From positions 1,922,001 to 1,986,000 of the forward strand of contig JAJNNQ010000139.1 in assembly GCA_027886175.1 (NCBI GenBank): a stretch of DNA of 64,000 bases. Reading direction: 5' to 3'. Made by a program: the position numbers and the translations under genes. Source of the DNA: Phylloscopus collybita (lineage: Eukaryota; Chordata; Aves; Passeriformes; Phylloscopidae). Within the stretch, counting starts at the first letter, position 1. Every line of letters begins with the position of its first letter. The notes beneath the pieces are model-generated. The model was not told the origin of the DNA. It did not search any database and saw nothing but the letters and a program-made list of their open reading frames with translations. This document shows positions 45,561 through 57,975 of the stretch, one piece after another.

Positions 45561-48500
45561 GAAGAAGCCCAGTGCCAGGCAGACAGCATTAGACACGAAC
45601 GGTGGCTTTTTCATGGGAAACCAAAGTCTCCACCCCACATTCCTGATGATAATTTATACGAGGCTTTTGGCATTATAAGGGTAGACAAACTTCCAACTGG
45701 TGGTAGATTGCACGTGATAGATATCCTCATTTGCATGGAATTTTAGTGGAATTTTAGTAGGCAGAATCCAAATGATCGGCAGAGAGCATAAAACACAAAC
45801 GGTGCCTCTTTTTCATGGGACACGAAGGTCTCTACCCCAGTCTTCTGATGTCAGTTGGTAGGAGGCCTTTGGCACTACAAGGTTAGAAAAACTTCCAACT
45901 GGTGGTAGATTGCACCTGGGAGATATCCTCATTTGTATGCAATTTTTGCAGCCATAAGCCATGTGACAGGCAGACAGCATTAGACAGGAAGCGTGGACCT
46001 TTTCCTTGGAAAACCAAAGTCTCCACCCCACGTTCCTGATGTCAGTTTGCAGGAGGCCTTTGGACTACAAGGTCTACAAAATTCCATCTCGTTGTATATT
46101 CCATCATGGAGATATCCTTATTTGTATGGAATTTTATTGGAATTTTAGTATGCAGAAGCCGAGTGGCCAGCAGACAGCATCAGAGAAGAACGGTGGCCCT
46201 TTTCCATGGAAACCAAAGTTTCCACTCCAGGTTCCTGGTGTCAGTTTGTAGGAGGCCTTTGGCACTACAAGGGCCGACAAAGTTCCGTCTGGTGGTTGAT
46301 TGCATCGAGGAGATATCCTCATTTGTATGGAATTTCAGCAGGCAGGAACCCATTGGCAGGCAGACAGCATTAGACACGAACAATGGACCTTTTCCATGGG
46401 AAACCAAAGTCTCCATCTCACGTTCCTGATGTCAGTTTGTAGGAGGCCTTAGGACCTACAAGGGCAGACAAACTTCCATCTGGTGGTAGATTGCACCTGG
46501 GAGATATCCTCATTTAAATAGAATTTTAGTGGAATTTTAGTAGGCATAACCCCAGTGGCAGGCAGACAGCATTAGACACGAACGGTGGTCCATTTCCATG
46601 GGAAAACAATGCCTCCACCCCTTGTTCCTGATGTCAGTCTTTAGGAGTCCATTGGCACTACAAGGGCAGACAAACTTCCAACTGGTGGTAGATTCCGTGT
46701 GGGAGATATCCTCATTTGTGAGGAACTTCAGCAGTCATAACCACAGTGCCAGGCAGACAGCATTAGACAGGAACGGTGGCCCTTTTCCATGGAAAAACAA
46801 ATTATCCATACTATGTTCCTGATGTCAGTTTGAAGGAGGCTTTTGGCACTACAAGGGCAGACACACTTCCATCTGGTGGTTGATTGCACCGGGGAGATAT
46901 CCTCATTTGTGAGGAATTTCAACAGGCATAACCCCAGTGACAGGTAGACAGCATTAGACACAAAGAGTGGCCCTTTTCCATGGGAAACCAAAATCTCCAC
47001 CCCATGTTGCAAATGTCACTTTGTAGGAGGCGTTTTCCAATATAAGGGCAGAGAAACTTCCATCTGGTTGTAGATTGCACCTGGGAGATATCCTCATTTC
47101 TATGGAATTTTAGTGGAATGTTAGTAGGCAGAATCCCAGCGGAAGGCAGAGAGAATTAGACAGGAACAGTGGCCCGTTTCCTAGGGAAACCAAAGTCTCC
47201 ATCCCACATTCCTGATGTCAGGTTGTCGGAGGACTTTGGCATTAAACGGGCAGACAAACTTCCATCTGGTGGGAAATTGCATTTGGGAGATATCCTCATT
47301 TGTAGGGAATTTTAGTAGGCATATGCCCACTGGCAGGCAGACAGCATTAAACACCAAGGGTGGCCCTTTTCCATGGGAAACCAAAGCGTCCTTTCCAGAT
47401 TCCTGATGTCAATTTGTAGGAGGCCGTTGGCATTACAAGGGCAGACAAACTTTCAACTGGTGGTAGACTCCATCTGGGAGATATCCTCATTTGTATGGGA
47501 TTTTACTAGGCATAAGCCCAGTGGCAGGCACATAGCATTATACACAAACGGTGGCCCATTTCCATGGGAAACCAAAGTCTCCACCGCACGTTCCTGATGT
47601 CAGTTTGTAAGAAGCCTTTGGCTCTAAATGGGCACACAATCTTCCATCTGGTGGTAGATTGCACCTGGGAGATATCCTCATTTGTATGGAATTTTAGTGG
47701 AATTTTAATAGGCAGAAGCCTAGTGGCAGGCACACATCATTAGACACGAACGCTGGCCCATTTCCATGGGAGAAGAAAGTCTCCAACCCACGTTCCTGAT
47801 TTCAGTTTTTAGGAGGCGTTTGGAACTGCAAGGGCAGACAAACTTCCATCTGGTGGGAAATTGCATTTGGGAGATATCCTCATATGTATGGAACTATGGT
47901 AGGCTTATGCCCACTGGCAGGCAGACTGCATTAGACACGAACGGTGGCCTCTTTCCATGGAAAAAAAAAGTCTCCAACCCACGTTCCTGATGTCGGTTTT
48001 TAGGAGGCCTCTGGCACTACAAGTGGAGACAAACTTCCAACTGCTGGCATATTGCATCTGGGAGATATCTTCATTTGTGAGGAATTTCAGCAGGCATAAC
48101 CCCAGTGACAGGCAGACAGCATTAGACACGAACAATGGACCTTTTCCATGGGAAACCAAAACCTCCACCGCACGTTGCTGATGTCACTTTGTAGGAGGCG
48201 TTTTCCAATATAAGGGCAGAGAAACTTCCATCTGGTGGTAGATTGCACCTGGGTGATATCCTCATTTCTATGGAATTTTAGTGGAATTTTAATAGGAAGA
48301 AGCCCAGTGGCAGGCACATAGCATTAGACACAAACGGTGGACCATTTCCATGGGAGAAGAAAGTCTCCAACCCACGTTCCTGATTTCAGTTTTTAGGAGG
48401 CGTTTGGAACTACAAGGGCAGACAAACTTCCATCTGGTTATAGATTGCACCTGGGAGATATCCTCATTTGTGTAGAATTTTAGTGGAATTTTAGTAGGCA

Positions 48501-49745
48501 TAAGCCCAGTGGCTGGCAGGCAGCATTAGCCGCAAACGGTGGCCCATTACCTTGGGAAACCAAAGTCTCCACCCCAGGTTCCTGATGTCAGTTTTTACGA
48601 GGCCTTTGGCACAAGGAGGGCAAACAAACGTCCACCTGGTGGTAGATTGCACCTGGGAGATATCCTCATTTGTATTGAACTTCAGCAGTCATAACCACAG
48701 TGCCAGGCAGACAGCATTACACAGGAACGGTGGTCCTTTTCAATGGGAAACCAAAGTCTCCGCCCCAGGTTCCTGATGTCAATTTGTAGGAAGCCTTTGG
48801 CTCTACAGGGGCAGACAAACTTCCATCTGGTGGTAGATTGCACATGGGAGACATCCTCATTTGTATGGAATTTTAGTGGAATTTTAATAGGCAGAAGCCT
48901 CGTGGCAGGCACACATCATTAGACACGAACGCTGGCCCATTTCCATGGGAAACCAAAGTTTCCAATCCAGGATCCTGATGTCAGTTTGAAGGAGGCGTTT
49001 GGCACTAGAAGGGCAGACAAAGTTCCGTCTGGTGGTTGATTGCATCGAGGAGATATCCTCATTTGTATGGAATTTCAGCAGGCAGAAGCCCAGTGGCACG
49101 CAGACAGCATTAGACATGAACAATGGACCTTTTCCATGGGAAACCAAAGTCTCCACCTCACGTTCCTGATGTCAGTTTGTAGGAGGCCTTTGGAACTACA
49201 AGGGCAGACAAACTTCCATCTGGTGGTAAATTGCACCTGGGAGATATCCTCATTTGTATAGAATTTTAGTGGAATTTTAGTAGGCAGAAGTCCAGCGGCA
49301 GGCAGACAGCATTACACACGAACGCTGGCCAATATCCATGGGAAACCAAAGTGTCCAACCCAGGCTCCTCATGTCAGTTTGTAGGAGGCCTTTGGCATTA
49401 AAAGGGCAGACAAACTTTCATCTGGTGGGAAATTGCATTTGGGAGATATCCTCATATGTATGGAACTTTGGTAGGCATATGCCCACTGGCAGGCAGACAG
49501 CATTAGACACGAACGGTGGCCTCTATCCATGGAAAAACAAAGTCTCCACCCCACGTTCCTGATGTCAGTTTTTAGGAGACCTCTGGCACTACAGGAGGAG
49601 ACAAACTTCCAACTGCTGGCATATTGCATCTGGGAGATATCCTCATTTGTGAGGTATTTCAGCAGGCATAACACCAGTGACAGGCAGACAGCATTAGACA
49701 CGAACGGTGGCCCTTTTCCATGGGAAAACAAAGTCTCCAACCCAG
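45560..49745 (-). repeat. Reversed 4.2-kb block homologous to 4855-9040 and 17611-21791
   Basis: Mirrored coordinates sum to 54600-54601 against the first left copy and about 67351 against the later one, with almost no net indel. It shares diagnostic monomers, including the 201-bp one with CATGATGGAATATACAACG (reverse strand at about 46090). It diverges from the left copies at about 45560 and 49745, both inside monomers. Confidence 0.87.
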
Positions 49746-52700
49746 GCTCCTGCTGTCAGTTTGTAGGAGGCCTTTGGCACTCCAAGGGCAGACAAACCTC
49801 CATCTCGTGGTGGATCGCACCTCGTAGATGTCCTTATTTGTATAGAATTTTAGTGGTATTTTAGTACTCAGAAGCCCAGTTGCAGACAGAGAGCATTAAA
49901 CATGAACGGTGGGCCTTTTCCATAGGAAACCAAAGTCTCCACGCCAGGTTCCGAATGTCAGTATAAAGGAGGCCTTTGGCACTGCAAGAGCAGACAAACT
50001 TCCATCTGGTGGCATATTGCATCTGGGAGATATCCTCATTTGTATGGAACTTCAGCAGTCATAACCACAGTGCCAGGCAGACAGCATTAGACAGGAACGG
50101 TGGTCCTTTTCCATGGGAAACCAAAGTCTCCACCCTAAGGTTTCTGATGGCGGTTTGTAGGAGGCCTTTGGAAACATAAGGGCAGAGAAACTTCCATCTG
50201 GTGTTAGTTTGCACCTGGGAGATATTCGCATTTGTATGGAATTTTAGAGGAATTTTAGTAGGCAGAATCCCAGCGGCAGGCAGACAGAATTAGACATGAA
50301 TAGTGGCCCATTTCCATGGGAAACCAAAGTCTCCACCCCAGGTTCCTGATGTCATTTTCTAGGAGGCCTCGGGCACTACAAGAGGAGACAAACTTCCAAC
50401 TGGTGGCATATTGCATCTGGGAGATATCCTCATTTGTGAGGTATTTCAGCAGGCATAACACCAGTGACAGGCAGACAGCATTAGACACGAACGGTGCCCC
50501 TTTTCCATGGGAAACCAAAGTCTCCACCCCACGTTCCTGACGTCAGTTTTTAGGAGGCATTTGGCACTACAGAGGCAGACAAACTTCCATCTGGTGGTAG
50601 ATTGCACCTGGGAGACACCCTCATTTGTAGGGAATTTTAGTGGGATTTTATTAGGCAGAAGCCTAGTGGCAGACGCAAGTCATTAGACACGAACGCTGGC
50701 CCATTTCCATGGGAAACCAAAGTCTCCACTCCAGGTTCCTGATGTGAGTTTGTAGGAGGCCTTTGGCACTACAAGAGCAGACAAAGTTCCATCTGGTGGT
50801 TGATTGCATCGAGGAGATATCCTCATTTGTATGGAATTTCAGCAGGCAGAAGCCCAGTGGCAGGCAGACAGCATTAGACACGCACAATGGACCTTTTCCA
50901 TGGGAAACCAAAGTCTCCACCCTAGGTTCCTGATGGCAGTTTGTAGGAGGCCTTTGGAAATACAAGGGCAGAGAAACTTCCATCTGGTGTTAGGTTGTAG
51001 CTGGGAGATATACTCATTTTTATGGAATTTTAGTGGAATTTTAGTAGGCAGAATCCCAGCAGCATGTAGACAGAATTAGACATGAATAGTGGCCCATTTC
51101 CATAGGAAACCAAAGTCTCCAACCCATGATCCTGATGTCATTTTCTAGGAGGCCTCTGGCACTACAAGAGGGGACAAACTTCCAATTGGTGGCATATTGC
51201 ATCTGGGAGATATCCTCATTTGTATGTAATTTTAGTACCCATAAGCCCAGTGGCAGGCAGACAGCATTAGACACGAACGGTGGCCCTTTTCCAGGGGAAA
51301 CCACAGTCTCCGCCCCAGGTTCCTGATGACAATTTGTAGGAGGCCTTTGGAATTACAAGGGCAGACAAACTTCTATCTGGTGGTAGATTGCACCTGGGAG
51401 ATATCCTCATTTGTATAGAATTTTAGTGGAATTTTAGTAGGCATAAGCCCAGTGGCAGGCAGACAGCATTAGACACGAACAATGGACCTTTTCCATGGGA
51501 AACCAAAGTCTCCACCTCACGTTCCTGATGTCAGTTTGTAGGAGGGCTTTGGAACTACAAGGGCAGACAAACTTCCATCTGGTGGTAGATTGCACCTGGG
51601 AGATATCCTCATTTGTGTGGAATTTCAGAAGGCATAACCCCAGTGGCAGGCAGATAGCATTAGACACGAACGGTGCCCTTTTCCATGGGAAACCAAAGTC
51701 TCCATCCCACGTTCCTGATGTCAGTCATTAAGAGGCGAATGGAACTAAAAGGGCAGAAAAATTTCCATCTGGTGGTAGATTGGACCTGGGAGATATCGCC
51801 ATTTGTATGGAATTTTAGTGGTATTTTAGTAGGCAGAAGTCCAGCGGCAGGCAGACAGCATTACACACAAACGCTCTCCAATATCCATGGGAAACCAAAG
51901 TCTCCAACCCAGGCTCCTCATGTCAGTTTGTAGGAGGCCTTTGGCATTAAAAGGGCAGACAAACTTCCATATGGTGGTTGATTGCATCGGCGAGATATGC
52001 TCATTTGTATGGGATTTCAGAAGGCAGAAGCCAAGTGGCACGCAGACAGCATTGGACACGAAGAGTGGCCCATTTCCATGGGAAACCAAAATCTCCACCC
52101 CACGTTGCTGATGTCTCATTGTAGGAGGCGTTTTCCAATATAAGGGCAGAAAAACTTCCATCTGGTTGTAGATTGCACCTGGGAGATATCCTCATTTCTA
52201 TGGAATTTTAGTGGAATTTTAGTAGGAAGAAACCCAGTGGCAGGCAGACAGCATTAGACACGAACGGTGGCCTCTTTCCATGGAAAAACAAAGTCTCCAC
52301 TCCGGGTTCCGGGTGTCATTTTGTAGGAGGCCTTTGGCACTACAAGGGCAGACAAAGTTCCGTCTTGTGTTTGATTGAATCGAGGAGATACCCTCATTTG
52401 TATGGAATTTCAGCAGGCAGAAGCCCAGTGGCAGGCAGACAGCATTAGACACGAACAATGGACTTTTTCCATGGGAAACCAAAGTCTCCACCTCACGTTC
52501 CTGATGTCAGTTTGTAGGAGGCCTTTGGAAATACAAGGGCAGGCAAACTTCCATCTGGTGGTAGATTGCACCTGGGAGATAACCTCATTTCTATAGAATT
52601 TTAGTGGAATTTTAGTAGGCATAAGGCCAGTGGCTGCCAGACAGCATTAGACACGAACGGTGGGCATTTCTTTGGGAAACAAAATCTCCCCCCCCCCATT

Positions 52701-55700
52701 CGGGATGTCAGTTTTTAGGTGGCCTTTGGCACTACGGGGGCAGAAAAACTTCCACCCAGTGGTAGATTACACCTGGGAGATATCCTCATTTGTATGGAAC
52801 TTCAGCAGTCATCACCACAGTGCCAGGCAGACAGCATTAGACAGGAACGGTGGTCCTTTTCCATGGGAAAGCAAAGTCTCCACCCCAGGTTCCTGATGGC
52901 AGTTTGTAGGAGGCCTTTGGAAACACAAGGGCAGAGAATCTTCCATCTGGTGTTAGATTGCACCTGGGAGATATACTCATTTGTATGGAATTTTAGTGGA
53001 ATGTTAGTAGACAGAATCCCAGCTGCAGGTAGACAGAATTAGACATGAATAGTGGCTCATTTCCATGGGAAACCAAAGTCTCCACCCCAGGTTCCTCATG
53101 TCATTTTCTAGGAGGCCTCTGGCACTACAGGAGGAGAAAAAGTTCCTATTGGTGGCATATTGCATCTAGGAGATATCCTCATTTGTATGTAATTTTAATA
53201 GCCATAAGCCCAGTGGCAGGCAGACAGTATTAGACGCGAACGGTGGCCCTTTTCCATGGGAAACCAAAGTCTCCGCCTCAGGTTCTTGATGTCAATTTGT
53301 AGGAAGCCTTTGGCTCTTCAGGGGCAGACAAACTTCCATCTGGTGGTAGATTGCACCTGGGAGACATCCTCATTTGTATAGAATTTTAGTGGAATTTTAG
53401 TCGGCATAAGCCCAGTGTCTCGCAGACAGCATTAGACACGAACTGTGGTCCATTTCCTTGGGAAACCAAAGTCTCCATCTCACGTGCATGATGTCAGTTT
53501 GTAGGAGGCCTTTGGCACTACAAGGGCAGATAAACTTCCAACTGGTGGTAGATTCCGTGCGGGAGATATCCTCATTTGTGAGGAATTTCAGCAGGCATAA
53601 CCCCAGTGGCAGGCAGACAGCATTAGACACAAACGGTGGTCCTTTTCCATGGGAAACCGAAGTCTCTACCCCACGTTCCTGATATTAGTTTGTAAGAGGC
53701 CTTTGGAAGTACAAGGGCAGAAAAACTTCCATCTGGTGGTAGATTGCACCTGGGAGATATCCTCATTTTTATGGAATTTCAGTGGTATTAAAGTAGGCAG
53801 AAATCCAGCAGCAGGCAGACTGCTTTACACACGAACGCTGGCCCATATCCATGGGAAACCAAAGTCTCCTCATGTCAGTTTATAGAAGGCCTTTGGAAAT
53901 ACAAGGGCAGAAAAACTTATATCTGGCGGTAGACTGCACCGGGAGATGTCTTCATTTGTATGGAATTTCAGTGGAATTTTCGTAGGTAGAAGCCCAATGA
54001 GCCGACAGACATTATTAGACACGAACGGTGGCCCATTTCCATGAGAAACCAAAGTCTCCACCCCAGGTTCCTGATGTCAGTTTTTAGGAGGCCTTTGGCA
54101 CATAGAAGGGCAAACAAACTTTCCCAACTGTGGGAGATTCCATCTGGGAAATATCCTCATTTTGTGAGGAATTTCAGTAGGCATAACTCCAGTGGCAGGC
54201 AGACAGCATTAGACACGAAAGTGGCCCCTTTTCCATGGGAAACCAAAATCTCCACCCCATGTTGCTTCTGTCACTTTGTAGGAGGCGTTTTCCAATATAA
54301 GGGCAGAGAAACTACCCATCTGGTTGTACATTGCACCTGGGAGATATCCTCATTTCTATGGAGTTTTAGTGGAATTTTAGTAGGAAGAAGCATAGTGGCA
54401 GGCAGACAGCATTAGACACGAACAATGGCCCATTTTTATGGGAAACCAAAGTCTCCACCCCACGTTCCTGATGTCCGTTTCTAGGAGGCCTTTGACACTA
54501 CAAAGGTAGACAAACTTCCGTCTGGTGGTTGATTGCAATCGGAGAGATATCCTCATTTGTATGGAACTTCAGCAGGTAGAAGCCCAGTGGCAGGAAGACA
54601 GCATTAGACATGAACGGTGGCCCTTTTCCCATGGGCAGCCAAAGTCTCCAAGCCACGTTCCTGATGTCAGGTTTTAGGAGGCCTTTGGCAGTACAAGGGC
54701 AAACAAACTTCGTCTGGTGGCTGATTGCATCGGGGAGATATCCTCATTTGTATGGAATTTCAGCAGGTAAAAAGCCCAGTGGCAGGCAGACAGCATTAGA
54801 CACGAACGGTGGCCCTTTTCCATGGGAAAACAAAGTCTCCAACCCAGGCTCCTGAAGTCAGTTTGTCGGAGGCCTTTGGCATAAAAAGGGCAGACAAACT
54901 TCCACCTGGTGGTAGATTGCACCTGGGACCTTATCAGCATTTGTATGGAACTGCAGCAGTCATAACCACAGTGCCAGGCAGACAGCATTAGGACACGAAC
55001 GGTGGCCCTTTTCCATGGGAAACCAAAGTCTACGCCCCAGGTTCCTGATGTTAATTTGTAGGAAGCCTTTAACACTACAAGGGCAGACAAACTTCCATCT
55101 GGTGGTAGATTGCACCTGGGAGGTATCCTCATTTGTATGGAATTTTAGTGGAATTTTAGTAGGCATAAGCCCAGTATCTGGCAGACAGCATTACACACGA
55201 ACAGTGGCCCTTTTCCATGGGAAACCAAAATCTCCACCCCATGTTGCTGATGTCACTTTGTAGGAGACGTTTTCCAATATAAGGGCAGAGAAAACTGTCC
55301 ATCTGGTTTGTAGATTGCACCTGGGAGATATCCTCATTTTTATGGAGTTTTAGTGGAATTTTAGTAGGAAGAAACCCCGTGGCAGGCAGACAGCATTAGA
55401 CAAGAAAAATGGCCCATTTGATGGAAAACCAAAGTCTCCACCCCTCGTTCCTGATGTCCGTTTCTAGGAGGCCTTTGGCACTACAAGGGCAGGACAAACT
55501 TTCCGTCTGGTGGTTGATTGCATCGTTGAGATATCCTCATTTTTATGGAATTTCATCAGGTAGAAGCCCAGTGGCAGGCAGACAGCATTAGAGAGGAACG
55601 GTGGCCCTTTTCCATGGGAAAACAAAGTCTCCAACCAGGCTCCTGATGTCAGTTTTTAGTAGGCCTTTGGCATTAAAAAGGGCAGGACAAACTTCTATCT

Positions 55701-56554
55701 GGTGGGAAATTTTGTTAGGGAGATATCCTCATTTGTATGTAACCTTCAGTAGTCATAAGCCCAGTGGCAAGGAGAGAGCATTAAACAACAAGGGTGCCCC
55801 TTTTCCATGGGGAAACCAAAGCCTCCTTTCCAGAATCCTGATGTCAGTTTGTAGGAGGCCTTTGGCATTACAAGGGCAGACAAACTTTCATCTGGTGGTA
55901 GACTCTATCTGGGAGATATCCTCATTTGTACGGGATTTTACTACTAGGCATAATCCCAGTGGCAGTCACATAGCAATTAGACACAAACGGTGGCCCATTT
56001 CCATGGGAAAACAAAAGTCTCCACCCCAACGTTCCTGATGTCAATTTATAGAAGGCGTTTGGAACTACAAGGGCAGAAAAAACTTCCATCTGGTGGTAGA
56101 TTGCACCTGGGAGATATCCTCATTTCTCTGGAATTTTATTGGAATTTTATTACGAAGATCCCCAGTGGCAGGCAGACAGCTTTAGACACGAACGGTGGCC
56201 CATTTTTATGGGAAACCAAAGTCTCCACCCCACGTTCCTGATGTCCGTTACTAGGAGGCCTTCGGCAGTACAAGGGTAGACAAACTTCCACCTGGTGGTA
56301 GATTGCTCCTGGGAGATATCCTCATTTGTATGGACCTTCAGCAGTCATAACCACAGTGCCAGGCAGACAGCATTAGACAGGAACGGTGGTCCTTTTCCTA
56401 GGGAAACCAAAGTCTCCACACCACGTTCCCGATGTCAGGTTTTAGTAGGCCATTGACAGTACAAGGGCAGAAAAACTTCCGTCTGGTGGTTGATTGCATC
56501 GGGAAGATATCCACATTTGTATGGAATTTCAGCAGATAAAAGCCCAGTGGCAGG
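49683..56554 (-). repeat. 6.87-kb higher-order block, copy 1 (reverse)
   Basis: Near-identical to the following 6.87 kb, at an offset of 6,872 bp for most of its length. It contains reversed homologues of 13490-15600 (at 50400-52491) and 10145-12100 (at about 52900-54850). The 3' part, from about 53865, has many single-base insertions relative to copy 2. Confidence 0.88.
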
Positions 56555-57975
56555 CAGACAGCATTAGACACGAACGGTGGCCCTTTTCCATGGGAAAACA
56601 AAGTCTCCAAACCCAGGCTCCTGCTGTCAGTTTGTAGGAGGCCTTTGGCACTCCAAGGGCAGACAAACCTCCATCTCGTGGTGGATCGCACCTCGTAGAT
56701 GTCCTTATTTGTATAGAATTTTAGTGGTATTTTAGTACTCAGAAGCCCAGTTGCAGACAGAGAGCATTAAACATGAACGGTGGGCTTTTCCATAGGGAAA
56801 CCAAAGTCTCCACGCCAGGTTCCCGAATGTCAGTATAAAGGAGGCCTTTGGCACTGCAAGAGCAGACAAACTTCCATCTGGTGGCATATTGCATCTGGGA
56901 GATATCCTCATTTGTATGGAACTTCAGCAGTCATAACCACAGTGCCAGGCAGACAGCATTAGACAGGAACGGTGGTCCTTTTCCATGGGAAACCAAAGTC
57001 TCCACCCTAAGGTTTCTGATGGCGGTTTGTAGGAGGCCTTTGGAAACATAAGGGCAGAGAAACTTCCATCTGGTGTTAGTTTGCACCTGGGAGATATTCG
57101 CATTTGTATGGAATTTTAGAGGAATTTTAGTAGGCAGAATCCCAGCGGCAGGCAGACAGAATTAGACATGAATAGTGGCCCATTTCCATGGGAAACCAAA
57201 GTCTCCACCCCAGGTTCCTGATGTCATTTTCTAGGAGGCCTCGGGCACTACAAGAGGAGACAAACTTCCAACTGGTGGCATATTGCATCTGGGAGATATC
57301 CTCATTTGTGAGGTATTTCAGCAGGCATAACACCAGTGACAGGCAGACAGCATTAGACACGAACGGTGCCCCTTTTCCATGGAAACCAAAGTCTCCACCC
57401 CACGTTCCTGACGTCAGTTTTTAGGAGGCATTTGGCACTACAGAGGCAGACAAACTTCCATCTGGTGGTAGATTGCACCTGGGAGACACCCTCATTTGTA
57501 GGGAATTTTAGTGGGATTTTATTAGGCAGAAGCCTAGTGGCAGACGCAAGTCATTAGACACGAACGCTGGCCCATTTCCATGGGAAACCAAAGTCTCCAC
57601 TCCAGGTTCCTGATGTGAGTTTGTAGGAGGCCTTTGGCACTACAAGAGCAGACAAAGTTCCATCTGGTGGTTGATTGCATCGAGGAGATATCCTCATTTG
57701 TATGGAATTTCAGCAGGCAGAAGCCCAGTGGCAGGCAGACAGCATTAGACACGCACAATGGACCTTTTCCATGGGAAACCAAAGTCTCCACCCTAGGTTC
57801 CTGATGGCAGTTTGTAGGAGGCCTTTGGAAATACAAGGGCAGAGAAACTTCCATCTGGTGTTAGGTTGTAGCTGGGAGATATACTCATTTTTATGGAATT
57901 TTAGTGGAATTTTAGTAGGCAGAATCCCAGCAGCATGTAGACAGAATTAGACATGAATAGTGGCCCCATTTCCAT
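53865..57975. other. Indel-rich zone, probable low-quality consensus
   Basis: Compared with 60737-63660, and with 49683-51100 and 63415-64000, this zone has more than 25 private small indels, mostly extra single bases in short homopolymers. Examples are CATTTTGTGAGG for CATTTGTGAGG at about 54158, GCAATCGG for GCATCGG at about 54535, GGGCAGGACAAAC for GGGCAGACAAAC at about 55487 and CCATGGGGAAACC at about 55808. There is also a 12-bp loss at about 53869. Flanking sequence of the same repeat has almost none. Confidence 0.85.
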
